Shown piece after piece: positions 46,747 to 55,214 of a DNA stretch of 64,000 nucleotides. Position 1 is the first letter of the stretch; every line of letters begins with the position of its first letter. The notes beneath the pieces are model-generated. The model was not told where the DNA came from and did no database searches. It saw only the letters and a program-made list of their open reading frames with translations. Origin of the DNA: Methylophaga sp. (GTDB lineage: Bacteria > Pseudomonadota > Gammaproteobacteria > Nitrosococcales > Methylophagaceae); NCBI GenBank assembly GCA_002696735.1, contig NZSL01000012.1:312670-376669 (forward strand). Reading direction: 5' to 3'. A program made the position numbers and the translations under genes.

Positions 46747-48537
46747 ATGAAACAAATTCAAGTTACTGATGTGACGCTGCGTGATGCACATCAATCATTG
46801 ATTGCCACCCGCATGCGTACTGATGACATGTTACCGATCTGCGAAAAGCTGGATCGGGTGGGTTACTGGTCGTTGGAAGTATGGGGCGGGGCGACTTTTG
46901 ATGCCTGCGTGCGTTACCTGAAAGAAGATCCATGGCAACGGTTGCGGTTGTTACGTGGCATGTTACCCAACACACGATTGCAAATGCTGTTACGTGGTCA
47001 GAATCTTTTGGGATATCGTCACTATGCGGATGATGTGGTGCAGGCTTTTGTGGCCAAAGCCGCTGAGAATGGCATTGATGTGTTCCGGATTTTTGATGCG
47101 TTGAATGATATGCGTAATCTGGAAACCGCAATAAAAGCGGTGAAGGATGCCGGTAAACATGCTCAAGGCACTATCGCTTATACCACCAGTCCGGTACACA
47201 CACCTGAATTGTTTGTTGAACAGGCTAAAACGCTGCGTGATATGGGCGCGGATTCCATTGCGATAAAAGATATGGCCGGTCTGCTGGCTCCGTATCCCAC
47301 TTATGAGCTGGTCAAAGCCATTAAATCCGCTGTGGATTTACCATTAGTGATTCATAGTCATTCCACCTCTGGTTTGGCACCGTTGTGTCAGTTGAAAGCC
47401 ATTGAGGCGGGCGTTGACCGGATTGATACCGCCATATCAGCCTTTGCTGGCGGCACCAGTCATCCTGCCACGGAAAGCCAGGTGGCGGCGTTAAATGGAA
47501 CCGAATGGGATACCGGTCTGGATTTGAATTTATTGTCGGAAATTGCCGATTATTTCCGTGAAGTGCGTAAAAAATACCATCAGTTCGAAAGCGAATTCAC
47601 GTGTGAAGATGTTTCGGTTCAAATCAATCAGGTGCCCGGTGGCATGATGTCCAATCTGGCCAATCAGCTGAAAGAGCAGAATGCTTTGGATCGTATCCGT
47701 GAAGTATTTGCCGAGATCCCAAGAGTCCGTGAAGATCTGGGCTTTCCACCATTGGTCACGCCAACCTCACAGATTGTCGGTACTCAGGCGGTTTATAACG
47801 TATTAAGTGGTGAGCGTTATAAAACCATCACTAATGAAGTGAAACGTTATTTACTGGGTGGCTATGGCCAGCCACCGGCACCGATTAATGCCGAATTACA
47901 ACGCAAAGCCATTGGCAATGAAACCGTGATGGAATCACGTCCAGCCGATTCCATTGCCCCTGAAATGGATAAATTACGTGCCAAGGTAGGGGATTTGGCA
48001 ACCTGCGAAGAAGATGTATTAACGTTTGCCATGTTCCCCGATATCGGCCGTGAATTCCTGCAGCAACGCCTGGATGGAACCTTGCAACCAGAGCCTTTGA
48101 TTCCTGAGAGTAAAGGTAAAGCACCAGGCACGGTATCAACCGAGTTTAAAGTCGATGTGCATGGTGAAACATATGATGTTGCCATTACCGGTGTCGGCGA
48201 CGTTGGTGGCGGCAAACGCAAAATGTATGTGTCAGTCGATGGTATGCCCGAAGAAGTCGTATTTGAAACCATCAGCGAATTTGTTTCTGGTGGTGCTCAG
48301 CAAGGCCGCAAAAAAGCCAGCGATCCTGGTCATGTCACCACACCATTACCAGGTAATGTGGTTGAAGTCCTTGTCAATGTTGGCGACAAAGTGAACTCCG
48401 GACAATCGACGATGATTATCGAAGCCATGAAAATGGAATCCGAGTTGCTGGCTAATATCGATGGGGAAGTCAAAGCGATCCATGTCACTAAAGGGGATCG
48501 GGTGACACCTGGAGAGGTGCTGATCGAAATTGGTTAA
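46747..48537 (+). CDS. pycB: pyruvate carboxylase subunit B
   Basis: A 596-aa carboxyltransferase with a biotin domain. The HMGL-like TIM barrel starts VTDVTLRDAHQSLIATRMRT and has the metal-binding HSHSTSG and the carboxylated-lysine region IAIKDMAGLL. The conserved middle has QVPGGMMSNL. The last 80 residues are the biotinyl domain with K562 in EAMKMES. It converts pyruvate to oxaloacetate with pycA. Oxaloacetate decarboxylase alpha is homologous, but no oadB or oadG membrane subunits are present, so an anaplerotic carboxylase is the better call. Its role fits refilling the TCA cycle during growth on C1 compounds. Confidence 0.92.
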   Translation: MKQIQVTDVTLRDAHQSLIATRMRTDDMLPICEKLDRVGYWSLEVWGGATFDACVRYLKEDPWQRLRLLRGMLPNTRLQMLLRGQNLLGYRHYADDVVQAFVAKAAENGIDVFRIFDALNDMRNLETAIKAVKDAGKHAQGTIAYTTSPVHTPELFVEQAKTLRDMGADSIAIKDMAGLLAPYPTYELVKAIKSAVDLPLVIHSHSTSGLAPLCQLKAIEAGVDRIDTAISAFAGGTSHPATESQVAALNGTEWDTGLDLNLLSEIADYFREVRKKYHQFESEFTCEDVSVQINQVPGGMMSNLANQLKEQNALDRIREVFAEIPRVREDLGFPPLVTPTSQIVGTQAVYNVLSGERYKTITNEVKRYLLGGYGQPPAPINAELQRKAIGNETVMESRPADSIAPEMDKLRAKVGDLATCEEDVLTFAMFPDIGREFLQQRLDGTLQPEPLIPESKGKAPGTVSTEFKVDVHGETYDVAITGVGDVGGGKRKMYVSVDGMPEEVVFETISEFVSGGAQQGRKKASDPGHVTTPLPGNVVEVLVNVGDKVNSGQSTMIIEAMKMESELLANIDGEVKAIHVTKGDRVTPGEVLIEIG

Positions 48538-48689
48538 CACTTTTTTTTTGGCTGGCTTAAAGCCTGGTTTAATCCTTAGCGATTGTGACGGCGTATTACT
48601 ATCTAAGTAGTACTTAGTCCTGTGTATTAACTTATTAGATGTTCTGGCGCTAGACTCGATGATACAGATAAGTATTGTGGAGTCGCATA

Positions 48690-49094
48690 ATGACACTGAC
48701 GGCTGAGCGTAGAAAACCCTCAATATACGATAATTTGGGGGGAGCTGAGGGTATTCGAAAGCTGGTTAATACCTTTTGTGATGTATTGGAAACAACAGAA
48801 GTCGGACGGCCGATTCATCTGCTGCATTTACGCGGTCATGGTATGGCACACGCCCGTATGGAACAGTTCAATTTTTTCTCGGGTATGTTTGGCGGGCCGA
48901 AGCTTTATGCTGAGAAGTGGGGGCATTCCAATGTGCGACAAATCCATGAGCATGTTGAAATCACCGAAGCACACAAGGATGCCTGGTTAGCTTCCATGCA
49001 ACTGGCCATCGAAAAACTGAATTACGACCCCGAGATGAAACAACTTCTAATGGAAAACTTTGAGCGCATGGCCGGTTTATTGGTCAAGCACTAG
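48690..49094 (+). CDS. group II truncated hemoglobin
   Basis: A 134-aa truncated hemoglobin. It has the N-terminal SIYDNLGGAEGIRKLVNTF, the helix-F region FFSGMFGGPKLYAEKWGHSNVRQIH with the proximal histidine, and KDAWLASMQLAI. The W residue near the end of helix G is typical of group II (YjbI/GlbO) proteins. Such proteins bind O2 or handle NO and peroxide. ATG at 48690 is chosen over TTG 48675 because GGAG lies 7 bases before it. It stands alone between pycB and the convergent XRE regulator gene. Confidence 0.88.
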   Translation: MTLTAERRKPSIYDNLGGAEGIRKLVNTFCDVLETTEVGRPIHLLHLRGHGMAHARMEQFNFFSGMFGGPKLYAEKWGHSNVRQIHEHVEITEAHKDAWLASMQLAIEKLNYDPEMKQLLMENFERMAGLLVKH

Positions 49095-49135
49095 GTGAGA
49101 CTAAACAACTAGGGGCTGTTGCCCCTTAAATCTGG

Positions 49136-49771
49136 TTAATCCTGCTCATGCTCCATAGCATCCAAACTGTCGTAATAAATGATCGCCAGATAGCGGATAG
49201 GCATTTTTAACTTGGCTTCAGGACGATGTGGTTGTTCAGCATTGAATGTCAGTGAATCGCCTGGATTCAGAATATAGCGTTCATCACCGACAGTGTATTC
49301 AAGCCTTCCTTCCAGCATGAAGATAAATTCGACTCCAGAGTGTTCAAATGGGGCAAATACTTCGCTTTCTTCTTCCAGCGAAATTAAAAAAGGCTCAAAT
49401 AACTTTTTTGGCCCCTGATCGTAGGCGAGCAAATGATAGGTGTGGCCGGATTTTGTGCCACGTCTGACCACTTCCATCCCTTCACCATTTTTAACATATT
49501 GCGCACCACCTCTGGGGGTATCGTAATCATGAAACAGTTTGGACAGGGTAACGCCTAGCGCATTCGCTAAATGTTCCAGTTTTTCCAGGCTCGGTGACGT
49601 TAAGCCATTTTCAATTTTACTAAGCATCCCCCGACTCAGGCTGGCCCGTTTGGCAACTTCGGCAATAGTCAGTCCGTTATCAAGACGAATATGGCGCAGC
49701 GTGTTGCCAAGGTGCTTGTCCAGCGATTTTATAGTGCTTTCGATTCCATTCATGTCTAGTTTATCGTTCAC
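49136..49771 (-). CDS. XRE-family regulator with cupin sensor domain
   Basis: A 211-aa protein with an HTH of the Cro/CI type (residues about 22-75: LRHIRLDNGLTIAEVAKRAS, LSRGMLSKIENGLTSPSLEKL in outline) and a C-terminal cupin (FEPFLISLEEESEVF, EFIFMLEGRLEYTVGDERY, NPGDSLTFNAEQPHRPEA). This architecture senses small ligands such as amines, amino acids or their derivatives. It is divergent from mgdA, and two palindromes lie between them, so it probably controls the N-methylglutamate operon, perhaps responding to methylamine or N-methylglutamate. It lies close to the convergent hemoglobin gene. Confidence 0.9.
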   Translation of the reverse strand: MNDKLDMNGIESTIKSLDKHLGNTLRHIRLDNGLTIAEVAKRASLSRGMLSKIENGLTSPSLEKLEHLANALGVTLSKLFHDYDTPRGGAQYVKNGEGMEVVRRGTKSGHTYHLLAYDQGPKKLFEPFLISLEEESEVFAPFEHSGVEFIFMLEGRLEYTVGDERYILNPGDSLTFNAEQPHRPEAKLKMPIRYLAIIYYDSLDAMEHEQD

Positions 49772-49850
49772 GCCGTTTAAATCTCCCTGCCTTTTCCCTT
49801 AATAGAACCTTGATCATACACGAATTTTTTTTGTGGAAGGTCACGAAAGA

Positions 49851-49863
49851 TTCATATGATGAA
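49851..49863. promoter_or_regulatory. palindrome TTCATATGATGAA, candidate XRE operator
   Basis: TTCAT and ATGAA arms around ATG. It shares the TTCAT/TGAA halves with the larger palindrome at 49921 and lies 80 bases before the XRE gene start, consistent with autoregulation. Confidence 0.4.
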
Positions 49864-49882
49864 AAAAAGTTTCTTTGAGGTG

Positions 49883-49911
49883 TTGACATCCGATTTCTCA
49901 CGTGAGTAAAT
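49883..49911 (+). promoter_or_regulatory. mgdA: candidate promoter of the mgd operon
   Basis: TTGACA (49883-49888) is a perfect -35 box; GTAAAT at 49906-49911 follows after 17 bases as a -10. Transcription would start near 49918, right at the palindrome 49921-49937, so a repressor bound there would block it. Confidence 0.55.
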
Positions 49912-49920
49912 GAACCCATG

Positions 49921-49937
49921 GTTTCATCATGTGAAAC
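49921..49937. promoter_or_regulatory. palindrome GTTTCATCATGTGAAAC, candidate operator
   Basis: A perfect 6-bp inverted repeat GTTTCA/TGAAAC with a 5-base centre, positioned just downstream of the -10 box. It is the best candidate site for the divergent XRE-cupin regulator. Confidence 0.55.
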
Positions 49938-50017
49938 AAAGTTTACCTAAAAGGTGGTAGTTCTCTATACCTATTAGGTAGTAGATGGAATGGCAAACAT
50001 ATTAATGAGGGGCAAAA

Positions 50018-51259
50018 ATGCCATTAAGACTTTTGAAATATGCAGTCAGTCGAGAACATCCGGCTCCCCGTTTTTTCCGGGACTGTACTGAACCGAAAAA
50101 AACCTATGATGCGGTCATTATTGGCGGCGGCGGGCATGGTCTGGCTGCAGCCTATTATCTGGCTAAAGATCACGGCATCACTAATGTTGCAGTGCTGGAA
50201 AAAGGTTATATCGGTGGCGGTAATACCGGACGCAATACCACTATTGTTCGTTCCAACTACCTGACTCCGGAAGGTGTCAATTTTTACAATGCCAGTGTCA
50301 AGTTGTTTGAAGATCTCTCAGAAGAGCTCGATCTCAACCTGTTTTATTCTAACCGTGGCCATTTCACTTTGGCGCATACCGATTCTGCCATGCGTACCAT
50401 GCGCTGGCGTGCAGAAGTCAACAAACATGTAGGCGTTGAAAGCTATGTGGTTGGCCCTGATGAGATTTCAAAAGCATGCCCACAACTGGATATTTCCTGC
50501 AGTGGTCAGGCACCTATTCTTGGCGCGTTATATCACGCACCAGGTTCAGTTGCCCGTCACGATGCTGTTGCCTGGGGCTATGCAAAGGAAGCTGATCGCA
50601 TGGGCGTGGAAATATTCCAGAGCACTGAAGTAACCAGTATTGATGTGAAAAGCGGCAAGGTCGTTGGTGTGCAGACTAACAAGGGTTATATCAGTACCAA
50701 CCGCGTGTTATCAGCAGTCGCTGGTTTTACGCCACGCATTTGCGAAATGGTCGATATTGAAACACCCATTGTGATCCATCCGCTGCAGGCATGTGTGACT
50801 GAGCCAATGAAACCCTGGTTAGACACTATCCTGGTTTCCGGCAGCTTGCATGTTTATGTCAGCCAGTCCTCTCGCGGTGAATTGGTTATGGGGTCATCAC
50901 TGGATCCTTACGAAATTCATTCAACCCGTTCATCACTGGATTTTGTTGAAGGCCTGACGTCGCATATCACTGATATGTTTCCATTCCTCGGTAATGTGAA
51001 AGTCGTACGGCAATGGGCAGGGATGGCTGATTTGACGCCGGACTTTGCTCCGATCATGGGCAAAACTGAAGTCGAAGGATTTTACATTGATGCCGGTTGG
51101 GGTACCTGGGGCTTTAAAGCCACTCCCATTAGCGGCAAGACAATGGCTGAAACCATCGCCCGAGATATGGCCCCGGATATGATCAAATCATTCCGTCTAT
51201 CACGATTTGAAGATTATGAGCTGACCGGTGAAAAAGGCGCAGCCTCGGTCGGCCACTAA
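50018..51259 (+). CDS. mgdA: N-methylglutamate dehydrogenase subunit A (SoxB-like)
   Basis: A 413-aa FAD enzyme homologous to sarcosine oxidase beta. The FAD-binding motif is VIIGGGGHGLAAAYYLAKDHG (given in part; starts near residue 33), followed by NTGRNTTIVRSNYL, and the C-terminal FAD-contact region is FYIDAGWGTWGFKATP. With MgdBCD it oxidises N-methylglutamate, releasing glutamate and passing the methyl carbon as formaldehyde or to tetrahydrofolate. GAGGGG lies before the ATG. It is the first gene of an eight-gene set whose order mgdABCD-gmaS-mgsABC is that of known methylotrophs. Confidence 0.93.
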   Translation: MPLRLLKYAVSREHPAPRFFRDCTEPKKTYDAVIIGGGGHGLAAAYYLAKDHGITNVAVLEKGYIGGGNTGRNTTIVRSNYLTPEGVNFYNASVKLFEDLSEELDLNLFYSNRGHFTLAHTDSAMRTMRWRAEVNKHVGVESYVVGPDEISKACPQLDISCSGQAPILGALYHAPGSVARHDAVAWGYAKEADRMGVEIFQSTEVTSIDVKSGKVVGVQTNKGYISTNRVLSAVAGFTPRICEMVDIETPIVIHPLQACVTEPMKPWLDTILVSGSLHVYVSQSSRGELVMGSSLDPYEIHSTRSSLDFVEGLTSHITDMFPFLGNVKVVRQWAGMADLTPDFAPIMGKTEVEGFYIDAGWGTWGFKATPISGKTMAETIARDMAPDMIKSFRLSRFEDYELTGEKGAASVGH

Positions 51260-51274
51260 TTTAGGGATAGCAAG

Positions 51275-51538
51275 ATGAAATTACTTCAATGCCCCGTTAA
51301 CGGCATCCGCCCGGTGAGTGAATTTACCTACGGTGGGGAATACAGAGAGATGCCCGACCCAGATACCTGCAGTGATAAAGAGTGGGCTGGTTATGTGCAT
51401 TACCGGCATGGGGCGCCGGGTTTGAAAAAAGAGTGGTGGTACCACGGTCCGAGCGGCACCTGGTTTATCGCAGAAAGAAACACGCTGACAGATAAAGTCA
51501 GCCGGACCTATCTTTACGGTCAGGAGAATAAGGCATGA
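51275..51538 (+). CDS. mgdB: N-methylglutamate dehydrogenase subunit B (SoxD-like)
   Basis: An 87-aa homolog of the sarcosine oxidase delta subunit: MKLLQCPVNG at the start, EFTYGGEYREMPDP, and WWYHGPSGTWF. In tetrameric sarcosine oxidase, this subunit binds zinc through two N-terminal cysteines, a histidine and a further cysteine. Here only C6 and H57 remain; the second cysteine is N9 and the last is replaced in GPSGTW. The metal site is thus probably lost. Its end overlaps the mgdC start by 4 bases (ATGA). Confidence 0.9.
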   Translation: MKLLQCPVNGIRPVSEFTYGGEYREMPDPDTCSDKEWAGYVHYRHGAPGLKKEWWYHGPSGTWFIAERNTLTDKVSRTYLYGQENKA

Positions 51539-54435
51539 CATTGCGTATCGCTGAACAAGAGAATGAATGGATCAACCGTGATATGCCTTTGACCTTCGAA
51601 TATGAAGGCCAACAAATCGAAGCATATGAAGGCGATACCATTAGTAGTGCACTCTGGGCTGCGGACATTAAGGTTTTGGGTCGTAGTTTCAAATATCACC
51701 GTGCGCGTGGTTTATTGAGTTTTGCCAATCATGATGTCAATGCGTTGATGACGGATGGTGTTGACACCAATATCCGTGCTGATGTGATCCCGGTTACTCA
51801 TAATATGCAGCTGACAGCAGTCAATACCGATGGTGGTGTAATAAAAGATAAAGGTCGTTATATCGATAAGATATCGGCGTTTCTGCCGGTGGGCTTTTAT
51901 TACAAAACTTTCCATAAACCTAAATGGATGTTTCCCTTCTGGGAAGACAAGATCCGTAAGGCGGCCGGCTTGGGTGAAGTCAATTTCAACTATCCACGAA
52001 TCACCCGTGCCAAACGCTATGCACATTGTGATGTGCTGGTTGTCGGGGCGGGTGCGTCAGGACTTTCTGCAGCACTCGAAGCAGCCGAAGCTGGCAGCCA
52101 GGTCATTCTGGTGGATGAAAATCGCAAAATTGGCGGTAGTCTGACCTATGACATGGCCACTGATGTGAATACCGGTTCTTTGCTGAAACAGCTAACAGAA
52201 AATGTACTCAATCACGCCAATATTCAGGTGATTGCTGATGCCTATGCCGGTGGTTATTACACTGATCATCTGGTGCCAATTGTTGAAAAACGTGGCATTA
52301 CTAAAGTTCGTGCGGGTACAGTAATTGTTGCCAGCGGTGCTTTTGAACAACCTCCAGTATTTCGTTATAACGATTTACCAGGAGTGATGCTGAGCTCAGC
52401 TGCACAACGTCTGGTGAATCGTTACTCGGTTAAACCCTTTACAAAAGGTGTATTGGTCACTGCGAATGATTATGGCTATCGGGCGGCACTGGATCTGGCT
52501 GCAGCCAAAGTCGAAATAGTTGCCGTCATTGATATGCGTCAAACTGGTGCCGAAGGTGATTTGACTGAAAAGGTTAAACAGGCTGGTATCGCCGTTCATC
52601 TGGGCAGCTGTATTTATGAAGTAGTGCCTTCATCCGACAAACTGGGTGTCAGTGCCGTTATTGTATGTCCTTATAATGAGGCTACTGCCGAGGCTGACCT
52701 GCATCAGCAAGTCGTATTGAATTGTGATGGTGTTGCGATGAGCGCTGGCTGGGCCCCGGCTGCAGCTTTGCTTTATCAGGCTGGTACTCAGATGCGCTAT
52801 GACCAGGCGGTTCAGCAGTTTGTGCCGAATCAGCTGCCAGAAGGGGTATTTGCTGCCGGTAAAGTCAATGGCATCTTTGAACTTGAGCAACGGTTGCTGG
52901 ACGGAAAACGGGCCGGTGCTGAAGCTGCACGCTATCTTGGCAAGAGTACTGCTGATCCCGTTGCTGTTATGGCACATCGTGGTAACTCGCCCAGTCATCC
53001 TTACCCAATTGTGAATCATCCAAAAGGCAAAAACTTTGTCGATTTTGATGAAGATATTCAGGTAAAAGATTTTATCAATGCTGCCAAGGAAGGTTTTGAC
53101 AACATTGAGTTAATGAAACGCTTTACCACTGTTGGTATGGGACCAAGCCAGGGTAAGCATTCCAATATGAATGCTATTCGTATTCTGGCTCGCATACGGG
53201 ATTTACCAGTTGAAAAAATTGGCTCCACTACAGCAAGACCGTTTTTTCATCCAACTCCGATCGGTCATTTAGGCGGACGCGGTTTTCATCCACATCGTCA
53301 TACAGCGATGCATGAATGGCATGTGAAAGAAGGCGGGGTGATGATGGAAGCTGGTGTGTGGTTGCGACCTGCTTATTACCTGCCACTGGGTATTAATTTA
53401 ACCAGTCAGCAGGCAGTGCAACAGGAAGCGATGGCTGTTCGTAAATCTGCTGGCATGATTGATGGCAGTACGTTGGGCAAAATCGAAGTCTTTGGCAAAG
53501 ATGCTGCTGCGTTTCTGGAACGTTTCTATACCGGTAAATTTGCCAGTCAGAAAGTCGGCAATAGCCGTATCGCCATGTTACTTGATGAAGCCGGCGTAAT
53601 TGTTGATGACGGCGTAGCAGTCCGTCTGGATCAAGACAAGTTTTACGTGTCGACCAATTCCTCCAATGCAGCCACGGTATATCGTGAAATGCAACGTAAT
53701 CTGCAGCTTTGGGGCATGCAGGTCACTCTGGTGAATCTGACTGGTGTGATGTCTGCCATGACATTGGCTGGTCCTTCATCCCGTTCAATACTCAGTGAAC
53801 TGACTGATCTGGACCTTTTGGAAGAAGCTTTTCCACAAGGGGCATATCGCGAGGCTTTAGTGGCCGGTGTCAAAGCCAGAGTGATGCGAGTGGCATTTGT
53901 TTCGGATCTGGCTTTTGAAATTCATGTTCCATCGAGTGCCGGTCTGCATGTATGGCAGAAAATTATGGAAGCAGGCAAAACCTATGGACTACGGCCTTTT
54001 GGTACTGATGCCCAGCGTCTGCTGCGTTTGGAAATGGGACATCATCTGATTAGTCACGATACTGATGGTTTAACGAATCCGTTTGAAGCACATGCTGAAT
54101 CACTGGTGGCAATGGATAAAGCCTTTTTCATTGGTCAACGCAGCCTGAAAATCCTGCAGAAGAAACCTGTTAAGAAAAAACTGGTTACCTTTGTATTGGA
54201 TGCGGATTTTGGTGAACTGCCCAAGGAATGCAATCTGGTAATAGAAAAGGGTGAGATTGCCGGTCGGGTGACCAGTATTTCTTTCAGTGAATATGTAAAT
54301 CGGGTCATTGGCTTTGCCTTTGTCCTGCCAGAACAAGCCAAGGCTGGTCATCGCTTTGCGATTCGCACGGATAGTGGACGGATCGAAATGGCTGAAGTAG
54401 TTGAGCACTCTTTTCTAAGTTTGAATCAGGGCTAA
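51535..54435 (+). CDS. mgdC: N-methylglutamate dehydrogenase subunit C (SoxA-like)
   Basis: A 966-aa homolog of sarcosine oxidase alpha, full length. The N-terminal 2Fe-2S-like fold domain (LTFEYEGQQIEAYEGDTISSALWA) is followed by a nucleotide-binding domain (DVLVVGAGASGLSAALEAAEAG in outline, near residue 170). The C-terminal 400 residues are an aminomethyltransferase-like folate-binding domain (RKSAGMIDGSTLGKIEVFGKDAA, PFGTDAQRLLRLEMGH). The folate domain implies transfer of the methyl-derived C1 unit to tetrahydrofolate. It overlaps mgdB by 4 bases and mgdD follows 11 bases later. Confidence 0.93.
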   Translation: MTLRIAEQENEWINRDMPLTFEYEGQQIEAYEGDTISSALWAADIKVLGRSFKYHRARGLLSFANHDVNALMTDGVDTNIRADVIPVTHNMQLTAVNTDGGVIKDKGRYIDKISAFLPVGFYYKTFHKPKWMFPFWEDKIRKAAGLGEVNFNYPRITRAKRYAHCDVLVVGAGASGLSAALEAAEAGSQVILVDENRKIGGSLTYDMATDVNTGSLLKQLTENVLNHANIQVIADAYAGGYYTDHLVPIVEKRGITKVRAGTVIVASGAFEQPPVFRYNDLPGVMLSSAAQRLVNRYSVKPFTKGVLVTANDYGYRAALDLAAAKVEIVAVIDMRQTGAEGDLTEKVKQAGIAVHLGSCIYEVVPSSDKLGVSAVIVCPYNEATAEADLHQQVVLNCDGVAMSAGWAPAAALLYQAGTQMRYDQAVQQFVPNQLPEGVFAAGKVNGIFELEQRLLDGKRAGAEAARYLGKSTADPVAVMAHRGNSPSHPYPIVNHPKGKNFVDFDEDIQVKDFINAAKEGFDNIELMKRFTTVGMGPSQGKHSNMNAIRILARIRDLPVEKIGSTTARPFFHPTPIGHLGGRGFHPHRHTAMHEWHVKEGGVMMEAGVWLRPAYYLPLGINLTSQQAVQQEAMAVRKSAGMIDGSTLGKIEVFGKDAAAFLERFYTGKFASQKVGNSRIAMLLDEAGVIVDDGVAVRLDQDKFYVSTNSSNAATVYREMQRNLQLWGMQVTLVNLTGVMSAMTLAGPSSRSILSELTDLDLLEEAFPQGAYREALVAGVKARVMRVAFVSDLAFEIHVPSSAGLHVWQKIMEAGKTYGLRPFGTDAQRLLRLEMGHHLISHDTDGLTNPFEAHAESLVAMDKAFFIGQRSLKILQKKPVKKKLVTFVLDADFGELPKECNLVIEKGEIAGRVTSISFSEYVNRVIGFAFVLPEQAKAGHRFAIRTDSGRIEMAEVVEHSFLSLNQG

Positions 54436-54446
54436 GGAGCCAGCAT

Positions 54447-55112
54447 ATGCAAAATGTTGTATTACAAAGTCCAGTTGCGTTTGCCCAGACGTCTCTGAAA
54501 CCGGAAATGGGTTTTATTAACGGCATGGCGATTGTTAATCGCTATTCCGATCCGGATGTGGAAAGTCGTCATGCTGCAACACTGGCCATTTGCGATGTCA
54601 GTTGCCTGACACGTTTCGCTATCAAAGGCCCTGCAGCAACTGATTCTTTAAAAGCAAAAGGGATTGAATTACCCGGTTCAGCAAACAGCTGGAGTCGTCA
54701 TGATGCAACGCTGGTCATGCGTCTTGGAAATAGTGAATTTCTGCTGGAAGACCCGATTGGCGTACAGCAGTGCAAAGAATTAACTGAACAGTTGCAAAGT
54801 GGTGACGGTGTTCATGTCGTGCTGCGTAATGATGCGTCTTTTATTTTAAGTGGCGAGTTGCTTGAAGAGTTACTGGCCCAGGTATGTGCAATTAATCTGA
54901 GCGGGCCAATGTTGGCAGACAATCAACTGGCGATGACCTCAATTGCAGGTGTCTCTGTGGTTGTTCTCAGACAGGAAGTGGCAGGTCAATCTCTATTGCG
55001 TCTCTGGTGCGATGGCACTTTTGGCGTTTATTTGTGGGAGACCCTGTTGAATATTATTAAAGAGCTAGGCGGCGGACCGGTTGGTATCAACCAGTTTTTC
55101 AATAGTAATTAA
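54447..55112 (+). CDS. mgdD: N-methylglutamate dehydrogenase subunit D (SoxG-like)
   Basis: A 221-aa homolog of sarcosine oxidase gamma, resembling the aminomethyltransferase fold. It has ATLAICDVSCLTRFAIKGPAA, ATLVMRLGNSEFLLEDP and a C-terminal LWCDGTFGVYLWETLL. In the family this subunit packs against the alpha subunit and completes the channel between active sites. It starts 11 bases after mgdC, behind an AAGGAG ribosome-binding site. It is the last gene of the dehydrogenase part; a 98-base gap precedes gmaS. Confidence 0.9.
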   Translation: MQNVVLQSPVAFAQTSLKPEMGFINGMAIVNRYSDPDVESRHAATLAICDVSCLTRFAIKGPAATDSLKAKGIELPGSANSWSRHDATLVMRLGNSEFLLEDPIGVQQCKELTEQLQSGDGVHVVLRNDASFILSGELLEELLAQVCAINLSGPMLADNQLAMTSIAGVSVVVLRQEVAGQSLLRLWCDGTFGVYLWETLLNIIKELGGGPVGINQFFNSN

Positions 55113-55151
55113 GCCATCCGGCGCTGAATAAATTAATCCATAGGTCAGGCA

Positions 55152-55214
55152 ATGAAATTTGAGCCAGAAACAAACCTAAGTGAGCCTATCACCGATAACC
55201 AGGAGCAAAAGTGA
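55152..55214 (+). CDS. possible 20-aa leader peptide before gmaS
   Basis: A short frame, [20 protein letters not shown], fills the mgdD-gmaS gap and its TGA overlaps the gmaS ATG (TGATG). Its ribosome-binding site is weak (GGTCAGGC). It may be a chance frame, or a small peptide that couples translation into gmaS. No homolog is known to me. Confidence 0.25.
   Translation: MKFEPETNLSEPITDNQEQK

Noticed and set aside
46747..48537. Oxaloacetate decarboxylase sodium pump alpha subunit
   Set aside because: No oadB or oadG membrane subunits are present and a biotin carboxylase subunit lies directly upstream, so pyruvate carboxylase fits better.
50018..55112. Sarcosine oxidase soxBDAG
   Set aside because: The gene order is the same, but linkage to gmaS and mgsABC and the altered SoxD-like subunit favour N-methylglutamate dehydrogenase.
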